Assembly (NCBI GenBank): GCA_900169235.1
Contig: FWCC01000009.1
Span: 1-64,000 of the forward strand
Direction: 5' to 3'
DNA from: Zarea fungicola
Lineage: Eukaryota; Ascomycota; Sordariomycetes; Hypocreales; Cordycipitaceae
Length of the DNA stretch: 64,000 nucleotides
Of this stretch, positions 20,872 to 32,471 are shown piece after piece. Each line of letters opens with the position of its first letter. The first letter of the stretch is position 1. The translations under genes and the position numbers were made by a program. Under the pieces are notes generated by a model. It saw nothing but the letters and a program-made list of their open reading frames with translations. It had not been told where the DNA came from and did not search any database.

Positions 20872-20880
20872 GTTTATATA
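20872..20880 (-). promoter_or_regulatory. TATA box for the ATG-exon gene
   Basis: The minus strand reads TATATAAAC about 140 bases upstream of the ATG at 20733. A long CT/TC-rich leader follows, as is common in fungal mRNAs. Confidence 0.45.
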
Positions 20881-20889
20881 GATAAGCCG

Positions 20890-23790
20890 CTGGTGTCATG
20901 AGAAAAGAAACCGTTGCCAAATATTGATTGCCAAAGGGGGTCTCCTTACAACTGAATAGGCTTGGTTGTGGCGTGTTTTCGAACCTAGGCCGGAGCATTG
21001 ATTCTAATTGGAGGACTGCTTAAAAATAACCTTATTCTGGAGAGCGACGGTGAGTCGCTTATTTCTTAAACTTAGGCGGTCATGCATGTAAGTCTATACT
21101 TTGCCAACTTTTCTGGCAGATGTATTGTCAGGATGTGGCACCAGCGTTTGCACATTGGTAAGCCTGTGATTTGGAATCATGATTTACTACATTGCGTCAC
21201 ATTTTTCACGGCTCTCCCACGAGCAATTCCTGATCCTCATTTAGCCGCGCCGCACTACATGTCAACTCATGGAGCCTAGCTAAATCAGAAGGGTCATCCT
21301 CGGTCAACTTCCAGCATCTTACGGTCAGCACAACTTTAAGTGTGGGCCAGTCTTATCAGATGTAGGTAAAAGGCGGAAGGGAACTCTGGTGAAATGGTTA
21401 GGCACATGCATAAAGGCTAGACTGAATGGCAACTAACGTATGGAGGCAATTTATATCTGGGATCTGAACTGTTGGAATTGACCAAGTTGAAAAGGACCAG
21501 ATCTACTACCTAGCCACGAATTTGCTGGAAATAAATTAGTTATAGTCACGATTCACCCATACCATTCAGCAGCGGTAGTTCTAGCAAAACCTCCGCGGTT
21601 GTTGCTGTGGTGTAAAACATGGTGTTGATCTAGCCCGCATGAGATTGCTTTCTTTGCTCCACAACGCGGACAAATTCATTCCATTTGGAATGGGATGGCC
21701 GTCATATGGTCCCACATGCCACAGCTAGGCGGCGCTAGCATCGAGGCTGCTGAGGCTGCCCAAGGCGCAAGAATATGGACAACCACTAGTCAAGCGCCAC
21801 GGACCGAGCGGGATGTACTATAGCGAAATAGCACTGTGAGTATAAGATAAGCTAGGAAATGCTGCAATAGAAGGCGAGAATGTACACATGGCGTACATGC
21901 CTGGTTATCTAGCTTACTGAGACTGAGGACTAGATAGTTGAGGGCACAGGCCAGAGTGAAGAGGTGCGTCGTCTGGGCGACCTATTATACAGTAGCAAGA
22001 CCTAATTTAGGGGATTTCCTAGAATAAGAAACAATTTCCTGGCAATCAGAGTGATTTCAGTTATGGTAGCCGAGGTGAGGTGCTCAACCCCTTGCTTCGA
22101 GCCACTGGTCAGGTAGACAGTGATCGCGTGAGCCTCCTTCCCGTCTAGGCTTGATAATTTAGGTAGCTGTAATCCACCCCCTGCAGGGTATTGTTCGACA
22201 ATCCTCTTTCATACAATATCTGAGTGCTAGTCAAACAGACTCCAGCTGGAGTCATTCTCCACATATCCAGGACAACCAAGCGGCCATTCAAGCCATTCAG
22301 GAAGCTAGAGTATTCACCTGCCTAGTATTTACTCATCTAGGCAATCCGGCATCGTCCTCTTCCCAAGGGACTTTGGTCCATGAATACAATTTCGATGGAC
22401 TCCGGCGCACATCCGCGCGCCTGGAACGTGGCTGCTGACAAGTGCAGCCAGGGTTGAAAGCCAAGCCACATCAGTTGATCCATTCGTCATCCAGAACCTC
22501 GCAGATTGGCCAGTTTACGAAGTCCACTCGGATAGTTTGTGATTCTGAGACGATTTGACTGGGAACGAGTCCCTGAATATACAGGGGCACACCCGAGTCC
22601 CTCATGTGCCCGGGACCCATCACCAGATTGCAGAAGGCGGGTTCCCTGTGATCTCTGCATACAAGCACCAGGTCTTACCGTTACCGCATTAAAGAGTCGT
22701 GACTAAGTCAATCTCCATTTTCCCGACTCGACCTTATCTGAGAGTCACAAAGAGCAACGCTTGGCCACATCTCGGCATGTATGGACAGGCCTCTATCTGT
22801 AGGACGAAAACTTCTCGTTCCAAAGCGTCATGGCTACGAGTTTTGCTGTGCGAGGAAGCGCAAGGTTGGTTTCAAGTGCCTTTGTTGTGCCTCGGATCCT
22901 TCTACCCCAGCCCATCCCAGCCAAGCCGGCTGCGTGTGTGTCTGCTGCCGATGTAACTTGCGTTTGGATAGCGCTAGCCACAAATCAGATCGTTTCGGAA
23001 AAATCTTTAAACAAATCAATTAAATTTTCAGGGAGATTGAGTCAAAAATAAATGTAAAAATCGAGTGTTGGTGTGTGTGTCTGTCGGAGGAATCGGTCAG
23101 TTAGATGCATCATGCCTCTAAGACAGTGTGTACATAATATATTTGAATAAACTACTAGTTACAGTACTTTGAATGGTTACATCAAGTATTGCCAGTATAG
23201 AATATAAGCCACTGAAATATACCTGCCAACTGTAGTCATCTAGGCTCATCGACACGGAACCTACAACAAAACGGCTCACTACTGCAATGGAACCATCTGA
23301 TAAATAAGAAATTCTGAAACGTAAAGACAAACCATCACTCAGTATCAAAATAAAGAAGACCCTTGTTTCTGGTACATTTCAATTATGTTTGTAGCTAGCA
23401 TCCCTGCTTGAAAGCCAAAGAAGCGACCAGAGCGTCACTACAAACTACGAAACCCCATGATGTAGCTTAAGAGTATCCCAAAAAAAGAAAACTTCCCTAT
23501 TTTCTGTGGCTGCACATGTAATATTATTTCGATCATTCCCTCGCATGCTAGCCATCACCCTCCATAAAACCCTAGCGGGCCTGCAGACTTGACTGCCCTT
23601 GAAGTCTGACCTTCCAGGCGCAACGTCGTACTAAGTGCTTATTAGAAATAAAAAGCCTTCACTCTCACCTATGTAAATACTTAGCTCGGTTACTGGTAGT
23701 ATAGTTCTCAATAAAATAATATGTAGTAGAAACTGGAAAGAAGATAATAGTTCTATATTGCTAATTAGTGTGCTGTCCATCTATTGATTG
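20890..23790. other. 2.9-kb stretch without a supported gene
   Basis: Many short frames occur on both strands, but none has a motif, consistent splicing or codon bias. A 65-codon minus-strand frame at 22471-22668 reads like real protein (for example IRVDFVNWPICEVLDDEWIN). I could not extend it or assign a family, so it may be a fragment of a decayed gene. Confidence 0.45.
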
Positions 23791-23799
23791 CCTGCCACA

Positions 23800-24003
23800 T
23801 GTTACCTTAGTGATTCTTCTACAGCCAGACTGCGCAGCCTGCAAAAAGACTGCCAAATACTAGATCAAGGTGCAGCAGGTTTTACAAGTGGTCACCACCT
23901 AAGCAATTGCACCATTTTACAAAGCCAACTATGATAAAGTCGGCGTAGGAAGGAGTCTTGCGAAGGTAGAATAGGCCTATTAGATCTTGCTTTAGGATTT
24001 TTA
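23800..24003 (-). pseudogene. decayed glutathione S-transferase C-terminus
   Basis: The minus strand in one frame reads ILKQDLIGLFYLRKTPSYAD, continues FIIVGFVKWCNCLGGDHL, has a TAA and resumes with LLHLDLVFGSLFAGCAVWL. The phrase P-S-Y-A-D-F-I-I-x-x-F followed by a spaced W and a late L-x-x-W-L helix is characteristic of the C-terminal domain of fungal GST-like proteins. Internal stops and loss of the N-terminal thioredoxin-fold half mark it as a relic. Surrounding DNA is AT-rich with many TA, so CpA-to-TpA (RIP-like) changes probably made the stops. Confidence 0.45.
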
Positions 24004-24531
24004 TAAGCTCATATAGGCTCGGTAGAACCTTTTTCTATAAATCACCTCTATATTTCGCCTTGAGATTAGCAGTGACATTCTATATAACTTTCTTATGACT
24101 TATATGTAATATGCTATAGACATACTAAAAAGGCATTTGTATAGTATTCTTAGCAGAGGGAAAGGTACTAAAAGCATTGTAATAGAAGCATTTAGTATAG
24201 CCATCACTTTATTTAACACTGGTACATCTAAATGTACGCTTAGCTTAGGGAAGATAGCTTTAATAGCTTCTATAATAATAGTCAACTCTATAATAAAAGA
24301 ACCATTTAGGAGCCATATTAATAGGATAGTATACTCCGCCATTTCGGCATCTAGTTTATGCAAAGGTATGCCACTAATAGAGTGAGCTAATTAACTCTAA
24401 CTAGAATGAGAAGTTAACACTTATAGTGACTTTAGAGTCGACGTAATGTCTGGACCGTGAAGCTATCGGTTCTGTAGTTCATGCTTTTAAAGTTTAGAAG
24501 TAAGCATGCTAAAGTTAGTAGCGATATAGGC
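24004..24531. other. AT-rich, probably RIP-degraded DNA
   Basis: AT-rich with complementary open frames on both strands (24100-24363 minus, 24137-24385 plus), as expected of mutated repetitive DNA. No transposase, gag or reverse-transcriptase motif survives that I can name. A solo LTR begins at its right edge. Confidence 0.45.
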
Positions 24532-24808
24532 AACTTTGTTGTGACCACCGAGTCAGGTCAAGCAGCTCTTCTGATGAGGCCTGACTCCTGCCGGCGATAC
24601 GAAGTAATCACGGCAGCCGTGGAGGAAAGAGGGAATTTCCTGTTTGTTGTTTGCCTTTCCCTGCTTCTGCTTTTCTGTATATAGAAGATGAATTCCTCCT
24701 CTACCTGTAGCTAGATATTATCAATCACAATCAGTTACAATACGCATACTGGGAGACGCCCCTCTCAGTACAGTGCCTCGTGACTACCTGTGATATACCT
24801 ACAAACTT
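24532..24808. mobile_element. solo LTR (267 bp) with 5-bp target duplication
   Basis: The segment 24537-24803 begins TGTTGTGACCACC and ends ATATACCTACA, giving TGT...ACA inverted ends. It is bracketed by identical pentamers AACTT (24532-24536 and 24804-24808). A five-base duplication with TG...CA ends is the signature of LTR-retrotransposon integration. Inside is a TATATA promoter-like motif near 24,677 followed by CT-rich sequence, as in the U3-R part of an LTR. No internal domain or second LTR is present, so the element was reduced to a solo LTR by LTR-LTR recombination. Confidence 0.82.
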
Positions 24809-26503
24809 CTACAGGGATATGGCAACCTATTCCTCCACACGTTAGGGGAGCAACATGTCCCAGTTCCAAAACGGCCCGGGTTGTCGTAGATAATAGCCTC
24901 GGCCATATTTATCCAAGTCTACTAGAAGCAAATTAAGGATGGGGTAGTTCTGGTGATTGAGCCTTGGGCGTCAGCGCTTCTTATAGAAATTCAACCGTGG
25001 ACTAAAGGTAACTTACGTATTGAGAACTTTTAGACCCACGTCCAAGTCACGAGTACTATACGGCCTCCACGGAGGTGTCGTTACCGTGGGGCTGGAGTGT
25101 TGCTTGCCCGATTAGACAGCAAGCCACGACTGGCGAAGCATGTCTACCATGTATATGGAAGCGTATACATCTTGGTACTAAATACATACCGGCCGGTCTA
25201 CAACTTTTCCCAGTCTTAATACATTTCCGACGACTGGAATCACCGGAAGATATATGCAGCGGCTCGGCAAAAGTTTCGAGGCATTACCCACTTTGTACTT
25301 GATTGATTTCAAACCGAAAGCACAAACACGCGTTTCTCGCCCAGAAAGAGTCATTTTATTTAAACCTAGGCATACATAGATAAATCCATAGGATAAGTAG
25401 AATATTCACTTCTGTTTTATTTACCAACCATTGGCGTTGGTAGCTGCTGCTGCTCCCCTACTAGTCCCACCACGGCGGCGCTAGAATTAGTGTTGCTGCT
25501 GACAGTAAGCAGCGCTCCGCTCCGTTCGATCTCGGAATGTTGAATGTAAGAGTGGCTGAGTTCTTCTTGCGGAGTATCACAATGATTCCATGTCAAGGGT
25601 CCACTTCCCTAACCACAAATCCGCACCCCATGCCTGTGGGTTCCTCATATTAATTACACCTCTCAGCGCAATACATGAAACAAGATGTAAACTCTCAGGA
25701 GGGCTGCTCCTATAGTACAGATAGAAGATAAAGTCATAAGCCCAAAATGTTCAGGTTAAATTATAATATGTTGCTGCCATTAAGCACGGGCATAACTTGT
25801 GGGGGTATGCTTGTCGCTTCCAGCACCTCCCCTGCTCAATTGAGGCCTCTGAATGGCTAATTATGCCTTTATGTAAACATTTTAACGAGTAGAAGAGGGT
25901 GCGGATGACTTCTACCTAGCTGTTCTACAACATGAGCAATAAAAGAAGTAATCCGCACATACCAAAGGCCCTGTAATATCACAGGAACCCTTGGCAACCT
26001 TGGCAACCTTGTGGTTCCAACAAGACAGCAATCAGGGGCTACGAACGAGGCAAAAAGGCCGCACATCCCTTAAATTTCTTGGCATTATTACTTTTCTTCA
26101 GCTGTTCCAAGTTCGGCAGTTGGTCAGCATGTTGATATCACTACGTTGGAAGTACTATTGAGTGCCCGGATCAGTCATGTAAAGCGCGTCACAGATCTAC
26201 GACATGACGGTTAAACTGGCAGTCCGGGGCTTAGATGTGCCGAGATCTGCAACAGCTTAAATTGAGATGCTCAAGAAAGTGGCGTTCTTGGACCTAGAGC
26301 TCGCGTAGGACACAAATTAACAGTTTTCAATGGCAGATTGAAAGACGCGTTTCTTTCACTTCTTGAACCTTGATGGACTTAGAATCTTTGTTCTAGAACT
26401 TCATTCGAATTCGGTCCGGAATTCTTTCTTCTTGGCATAAGCAGAGTTCACTAAACATTGATTGTGACTGTTGGTTCAATACGGCTTCTGCTGTTAATTT
26501 CAG
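24809..26503. other. intergenic, no supported gene
   Basis: Mixed-composition sequence with scattered short frames. A GCTGCTGCTGCT run near 25,446 and other low-complexity spots are present. I see no intact gene, and the last part should contain the promoter of the gene at 26600. Confidence 0.5.
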
Positions 26504-26510
26504 TATATAT
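26504..26510 (+). promoter_or_regulatory. TATA box of the secreted pre-pro-protein gene
   Basis: TATATAT lies 90 bases upstream of the ATG at 26600. Confidence 0.5.
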
Positions 26511-26599
26511 TCCAGTGACTGCCCCAGTAATAATCGAAAGTCTCGGAGAAGTACAGAACCAAGAAAATTTGCATTACTTTTAAACTCAACAAGTTCACC

Positions 26600-27686
26600 A
26601 TGAGATTTTCTCTCGTCGCTTCTTTCGCTGGCCTTGCCTTGGCTTCACCCAGCCCAGTTGAGCCGGCGCCAGATGTGAGCAACTTGGTCAACTCCGTTGG
26701 TGAGAAAAATTTGACCGAGCTGGTAATGGCTGCTGAGGCGAGTGAAAATGGCGTGAGCGAACTGGTGAAGGCCACTGGAGGGACGAATCTTACCGCCGTG
26801 AGTGACGATGAATTTCATGAGCAAGTCCTCCTCAGCATGAAGGATGTCCATGTCATAAACTCGGACGATTTATACGACTACTTTTCCAACAACACGGGTG
26901 CTAGCCACACAATCTATGTCAACGACACTCGAGAATTTATTCAAATGAGTTCAGTTGAGAAGAGAATGGATAAGCGCCAATACTCATCGTAAGTAAATCA
27001 GAGCAGGCCTTGGTCCATGTCTGCTGGCATCCAATCGCATGCTAAAGGGTTTGATTGGACAAAGCAGCTAATAAGCTTTGACTCTCAGGCCCTGCTATGG
27101 ATCAACTCGCTACTTTACCCAGCAAGTTCAACAATGGTGGAGCGAATGGTCTCCAGCATCGTCCTGCTTGTACACCGGACACAGCCCAGTCGGCGCCACT
27201 TATACTCTTGGCTGGGCATACAGCCGCGCTCTCACCACGAACGCAAAGTACGTAATGACAGTATAGCATAATCATCTCTTGGCTAATATGGCATAGAATT
27301 GACTTCACAATCATCAAGGATGTTCTTAGCTTTTCTTCTGGTGTTGATTTGACAGAGACCTGGACTAACTCTGGTTCAAGTAAGTCAATGTCCATCCCAC
27401 CGAGCACACCATGTTACCAATGAAATAAATATATCTTTAGCAATTCTAACACGCCTATTTAGTTGCCTGCATGATTCCTGGCAGAAGTGTAGGGCAAATC
27501 TTCCTCCAGAACAGGCTGGTATGGGGTTGGATGTGGTCCAGGAATTGCCAGGCCTGTGGCTCCAGTGGCACCAGATGTGATGCCGGTCGGCCAGAGGGAG
27601 GAGCGCTTGCTCCCGCCCGAAGCACAGGCTCTGGTAGCGCCAATTACGGATGTACCAGCGGATTTGATCGCGTGCGGTGCAACTAG
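26600..27686 (+). CDS. secreted pre-pro-protein with Kex2-type site, cysteine-rich mature domain
   Basis: Four exons (26600-26988, 27089-27247, 27297-27379, 27463-27686) encode 284 residues; all three joins keep frame. Residues 1-15 form a signal peptide (MRFSLVASFAGLALA). A pro-region with two N-L-T and other N-glycosylation sequons follows, ending at about residue 126 in a dibasic MDKR site suited to Kex2 cleavage. The mature part (~158 residues) starts QYSSPCYGS. It contains the Trp-rich segment QQWWSEWSPASSCLYTG, the strand IDFTIIKDVLSFSSGVDLTE and cysteines up to a terminal GCTSGFDRVRCN. I recall this Trp-rich plus terminal C-x-x-G pattern from uncharacterised secreted proteins of filamentous fungi, with no known activity. 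Secretion and processing are inferred from sequence. The nearby KP4-like gene suggests a region of secreted antagonism factors. Confidence 0.78.
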
Positions 27687-28375
27687 CCCGGGATCAAAAT
27701 CTAGGATGTAGTTGGGTAGAGTGAGGTTTTCTCCCTGAGCTCCGCGGTTTTCCTCACTCTTATGTTAGAATGCTCTGTATTTATATTCAATTAGATTACG
27801 GTGACCTTTTTAACTTTGCCTAGTATAGCCAATAGTATAAGCTTCAGTCCGTACGGAAATGTACATGGCCTGTTCTCCACTAGGACATAATCTTTGCTTC
27901 ACGTGCATATGACTGATCCGCGCCCAATGGAACTCTCTCCAAGATGGTGGGAGTGCTTGTGTTATTTTCTACCGAAGGAATACTATAAAAATCTTCTTCT
28001 GTCACTCTGTCGTTCTATTTGCCTCCAACAAAAGCAGCCCTATTTCTCTAATTAACCGAATCATCTTACACGCTAACCGAAGAGCCTTCTGTTTTTAATG
28101 GCCTAGAGGACAGGGATACCCTGCTTTCAGCCATTTCCAGGAGACAATTGAGAATGATACAGGTTACGTCAATTGAACCAAAGTCATCTTCACTATGTTT
28201 AAAACCGCGCCATATCAGAGTCCGAGCTAGTTAGCGCGTATATATCACGGCAGTGAAAGAACAAAATTTCTAGAGCTCACACTATATTTCGTCAATCCAC
28301 TAGTCCAGGTATCCTTGCTCCATAGTAATTTATGATGCCAACTGTAAAACTGCTGCATCCCACTTCTGTTGCCAC
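27687..28375. other. intergenic between two convergent secreted-protein genes
   Basis: No coding sequence is supported. It should contain 3' ends and terminators of the plus-strand pre-pro-protein gene and of the minus-strand KP4-like gene. Confidence 0.5.
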
Positions 28376-28765
28376 CTAGACTTGACAGACGGAAACATAG
28401 TTGACCGTAAGCTCGCCATTGTTGACGTTATTTCCGGAATCCGTCGGGATGCTGCCACACTTGCGGCATCCGTGATCGTACAGGGCATTGAGATACCACC
28501 ACGTGTTGTATTGCGAGAATTGACGGCCACCGGTCTTTTGATAGAAAGCCGCGAAGCAGCTTCCATCGCCAACATTAACGGCAGCAATTTGCTGACCTTC
28601 AACATAGGTCGCCGTGGCTGGAAGATTCTTGACCTTTTCGCGAATGATGGCGAGGGCATTGCCCGGGCCAAACTCGCCACACGAGATGCTGCCTCGGCAG
28701 TTTATACCTAGTGCGGTTACTCCCATGGGGGAAATAGCAATAAGTGATACGTTTGCTGCCTTCAT
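28376..28765 (-). CDS. KP4 killer-toxin-like secreted protein
   Basis: A single exon encodes 129 residues. The first ~19 residues are hydrophobic with a small-residue end (GVTALG), consistent with a signal peptide. The mature chain shows the KP4 family pattern. It opens with GINCRGSISC; the middle has an IREKVKNLP helix and GQQIAAVNVGDGSCFAAFYQ; the last third has HGCRKCGSIP and ends NYVSVCQV. Cysteines number about seven. KP4 was defined as a viral killer protein of Ustilago maydis that blocks calcium uptake in sensitive cells. Chromosomal KP4-like genes are scattered among ascomycetes and are thought to be horizontally acquired. Activity here is not shown. No frame damage is seen. Confidence 0.85.
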   Translation of the reverse strand: MKAANVSLIAISPMGVTALGINCRGSISCGEFGPGNALAIIREKVKNLPATATYVEGQQIAAVNVGDGSCFAAFYQKTGGRQFSQYNTWWYLNALYDHGCRKCGSIPTDSGNNVNNGELTVNYVSVCQV

Positions 28766-30240
28766 CTTGAGTACGTTGCGTTCACCGGAATCTCTGCCTT
28801 GGGTGCTCTATTAGTTTATTGCGAGTAAAATCGATATAAGTTGCCAGTATGAGGCACTCACAGGATTCTTTGAGTGGATATGTTGTTTGAAGCTTTTGAG
28901 CTGTGCGGATGTGAAATGAGGCGTGATGGCTTTCCTCGTTTCACTTGACATAGGTATCACGGAGCTTCTTATAGCTTTTTGTTGCCACCACAGAGACACG
29001 GTTCTAGGCACTAATGCCTAGTGTGTTGGCATAGGTATGGCTTCCAGTCCATGACGAGTCCACAAGCTGGAGACTGTAATCCATAGAAATTCCACAAATT
29101 TTCGCCCGCGTACTTATTACCAAAAGCAGAAATGGTCAAGATTACGGTGTAACGCTGGTATCCTCTGGTGGTTGGTTTCCTAGCATATTCTGATAAGAGT
29201 CACTTGTTTTCAAGCATCACCAAGGCTGCAAGGCTATTCTTACTGTAGAGTATAACTATTTGGATACAGAACTAGCCTGAAACTAAAAGTTCCGCATCCC
29301 TCTGTACTGCGCAGTTCACATGCAAGTTGCCTTGAATACAATTGGTCGAGTTCAAGTCTACAATGAACTGTAAGCTAGTTTAGCGGCGGCCAGCCCTGCG
29401 CCTCATTGCTGGAGATGTTTGACGCCAAGCATCCGAGCTAGGCGGCCAATTATCCCGACGCAGCTGTCTCATCGTCGAGAAAGCCACTTGCTGACATCTC
29501 GCCGAGATCTCGGCGTATTAAAAAATCTTTCGTAGTACACCATGAAAGCCTCGAATTCTTGTCGGATGCCACAGCTACGAATGTTGGCGGAGCAGCATTT
29601 GACAGTATTTCGAGCATTAAATACAAAACAACTACTGCAAGATACTAAATTATTGCTGGGGTATGCTTTACTTGTATATCTGCCATATACTGAGACCATT
29701 ACTCTGTATTTTTCAATGAGTTGAGCTGTGGAATAGTAGTTGCCTTTGTAACCTCAACCAGATTGAATGTAGGACTGGTGATGGGTTCACTATGATAGTT
29801 TCATGTTAAGTCGACGTGCATGTATCTGTACACACTCCTTGAGCCAATCTACGGAACTTGCCGTAAACAAAAGCAATAGTCACGAACGATCAGGGACTAC
29901 AAAGTACGTAGTACACAATTTTAGCAATAATTAGTTTGTGCACTAACCAAGGCGTTGGTTTGGCCACTGCAGCTAAGCCTTGGTATTAGACCAAGTCCCG
30001 CCTTCGAGCCCAACTTCTAACAATCTGAGTAAAACTGGCATCTAGCCATTATCTATGCATATGCCATATCCATCTTAGATCCCAAGCTGGCATTAGCCTG
30101 AGAGCTATAGTGTTACTATTTATAGAATGACTGTCCTGGTTATACTACTTTGACGGAGTGTCCGCCGCTCTGGTGGATAGTAGCATTGGCGGGATACAGC
30201 TGGAGTCTCTTAAGCGCTCGTAACGGTAATTACTGGTCAA

Positions 30241-30651
30241 TCAAACACGTGGTACTGTTGCAATGGGTTGGCGGCAGGTTCCGTACAGCTTTCTTCTAGA
30301 ACATGGGTCGCCGGTAGTCGGGCGATTACTTGAGTCAGAGCCCGCATGTTTTTCGCCTAGCGGTGCTCTACCAGAATAAGCGCCAAGAAAACTAGTTGGC
30401 CGAACTGCACCATTGCTGGCCAAAATTTACGACTATCGATTAAAGTTAAAGCTAATGTTTACTTTAGTAGGGGTAGAGGATATTAGCTTAGCGGTGGACC
30501 GGCGAGAAAGCTGGGACTCATAAGCACTACTAGGCGAAGAGTTGGAGGCTACAGAGGCTTTTGGAATACCCGGGATGGATATCAAAGACATTTTAAGTAT
30601 TATATCCGGCGCTATGTACGTGGGACTCTCGTCTGGGTAAGGTAATGCCAC
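30241..30651 (-). pseudogene. broken unknown ORF (two stops in one frame)
   Basis: A minus-strand frame runs from ATG at 30651 for 72 codons, meets TAG and TAA three codons apart near 30,435, then continues in the same frame for 60 more codons to a stop at 30241. Both halves read like low-complexity, Ser/Pro-rich real protein rather than random sequence. It may be a decayed gene or a gene with an unrecognised intron over the stops. No family was recognised. Confidence 0.25.
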
Positions 30652-30822
30652 CCAGAAGCTCGGGATTTCGGAATGCAGGTGCTACAAAGCTTCCGCGGGG
30701 CTTGGAGGGCATAGTATTTTGTGTTTAGTCTGTACAACCAGACTTAATTGCTGCAGCCGCAGCCAACATGGCCCGTATCCTATGAGTGAAGGAATATCTA
30801 TAGGGTCAGGTCTGCAGACCGC

Positions 30823-30858
30823 AGAAATAGTAGAAATAGTAGAAATAGTAGAAATGGC
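30823..30858. repeat. AGAAATAGT tandem repeat (3 perfect copies + 1 degenerate)
   Basis: A 9-bp unit repeats three times exactly, and a fourth copy differs in its last bases. It lies in a gene-poor interval. Confidence 0.85.
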
Positions 30859-31130
30859 AGAATATCAGTTTTAACGGTATCATGTACCAGTTGCCAGTAT
30901 ACAAGTAGGGCATCTTATTTACAGAAGCTGGATTAATAAAAAGTGACCGGCCGGCAAAGGCACTGCACCAAATTAACTATAAACCAGCAGCGATTCAAGA
31001 ATACTCTGAAAGTTATATTACTGACCTGACCAAAACTTTGACCAAATTCTGAATGGTTCTTGTATATCAGCACGCAGCAATAGCAAGGACAGTTTCAACG
31101 TTGTTTACCTACATTTATTTACCAAGTTTA

Positions 31131-32471
31131 TTAACGTAATCCCTCGTCCCAGTCCACCCAGTATTGGTTCCCCCATGTCGGCATACACTTGACCTTGTCA
31201 GGCGGCTTCTCCTGCCACTCAATCGCATCGCCCGCCGCGTCCTGCTCGGCCACATTCTCCGACGTGTACCCTTTCATCTCTTTGATCCTCTGTGCCTTTT
31301 CGTCCGTATACTCCAAATTCACGCTCGGCACCACCGCAATCCTGCCGTGTCCGCGAAACCACAAGTCCTTGCAGAAAAGCTGCGGCTCGCCCTGGGGACA
31401 CTCCCTCGTCGTCTCGTTGGCCGCCCGAAAGCGCACACTCTCATACAAGAGGGGCGGCGCCGCAAAGACGACGGCGCCGTTCCAGCACGCAAAGACCTGA
31501 AAGGGCCGCTGCTGTATGAAGCGCAGGCGCGACTCGTCCGCGTTCCAGAACAAGTTGCGCGCTGCGTCCCATGTTCCGTCGGGGGGAATGTCGAAAAAAG
31601 TATCGCCGTTGATGGCGCGGGCCACCCAGACGTCGTAAAAGGTGGGATACTCTTCGACGGACAGCCAGTCCATGGCGCAGGTCATGTCTGCGCCGAGCCT
31701 GTGGCGCTGGTGTATGAGCTCCAGGATATCATCTGGGCACGCGGCCACGTCGTTGAGAAATACGACCGAGGTATTGCCTGTTGCTCTCGGATGGTTCAAG
31801 AGTGGCTCCAACGCCAGGTTGCGCAGCTGCGCTAGCTGTATGATTCGCTCGCCGACCAAAGGATCAATGGTCGAGGTGTTGAAGTAATACGCAACGCCCA
31901 TTTGTTCCATGGGCAGTTTGAGGGCATGCAAAACATCGGCTGTGCCGTCAGGGGAGTTGCCCTCGACGATGGAGAGCGCGCAGCTTTGCGGCCCAAGGAA
32001 CTTGATGGCCTCTACAATGCTTCCCAGCAAGCGCGGGAGAAGTGGAAGGCAGTTTCGGAGATTCAGGGCGAAGAAATACTTTAGCTCCCCCTGTGATGAC
32101 CGCCAGGAGCCAGTTGAGCGCAGGGAGTTATACCTTGTCGCATCAAAAGCTGGGCAATTGAGTCGGGGCAGCACTGTCGACGTAGAGGCGAGGATGGAGT
32201 CGACATAGGTGGTTAAATTGGCCGCTGATAGAACAGTGCCTATAGCATAGTTAATAACGCATCACCCAATCAAGCGCGCGCATGAAGAACGATAAAAAGT
32301 GTACTGACCATCCGCCACCGGCCGTGACGCCGTCAGTCGACTGGTGTAACGCCCATTGTGGTCAGGAAATGTAGATGCAGGCCCGCCGCGCAATAAATGG
32401 CGCGCCGAGTACAGAGCTGTGCACACAAATATAATGGATGCGGTGAGGAGCAACAACTTCCTAATACGCAT
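31131..32471 (-). CDS. CMT1-type alpha-1,3-mannosyltransferase (GT69)
   Basis: Two exons (32471-32309 and 32239-31131) encode 423 residues. A short basic N-terminus (MRIRK) is followed by one transmembrane segment at about residues 6-25, giving a type II Golgi protein. The lumenal domain matches the cryptococcal mannosyltransferase 1 family: KYFFALNLRNCLPLLPRLL, LSIVEGNSPDGTADVL, VVFLNDVAACPDDILELI (acidic metal-binding region), CAMDW, FYDVWVARAINGD and a C-terminal MPTWGNQYWVDW. These enzymes transfer mannose in alpha-1,3 linkage onto glycans of the cell surface. An in-frame ATG lies upstream at 32609 (and 32546); the one chosen puts the membrane anchor right at the start. It is the first gene of the dense conserved block. 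Confidence 0.87.

Larger units (their letters stand above)
28766..31130. other. 2.4-kb gene-poor stretch
   Basis: No intact gene is supported. It holds a broken minus-strand frame (30241-30651, listed separately) and a 9-bp tandem repeat at 30823-30858. Short frames around 29,470-29,720 lie on both strands and are unconvincing. Confidence 0.5.

Noticed and set aside
24100..24385. Complementary hydrophobic frames on both strands
   Set aside because: AT-rich DNA with few stops; no membrane-protein family or transposon domain can be named.
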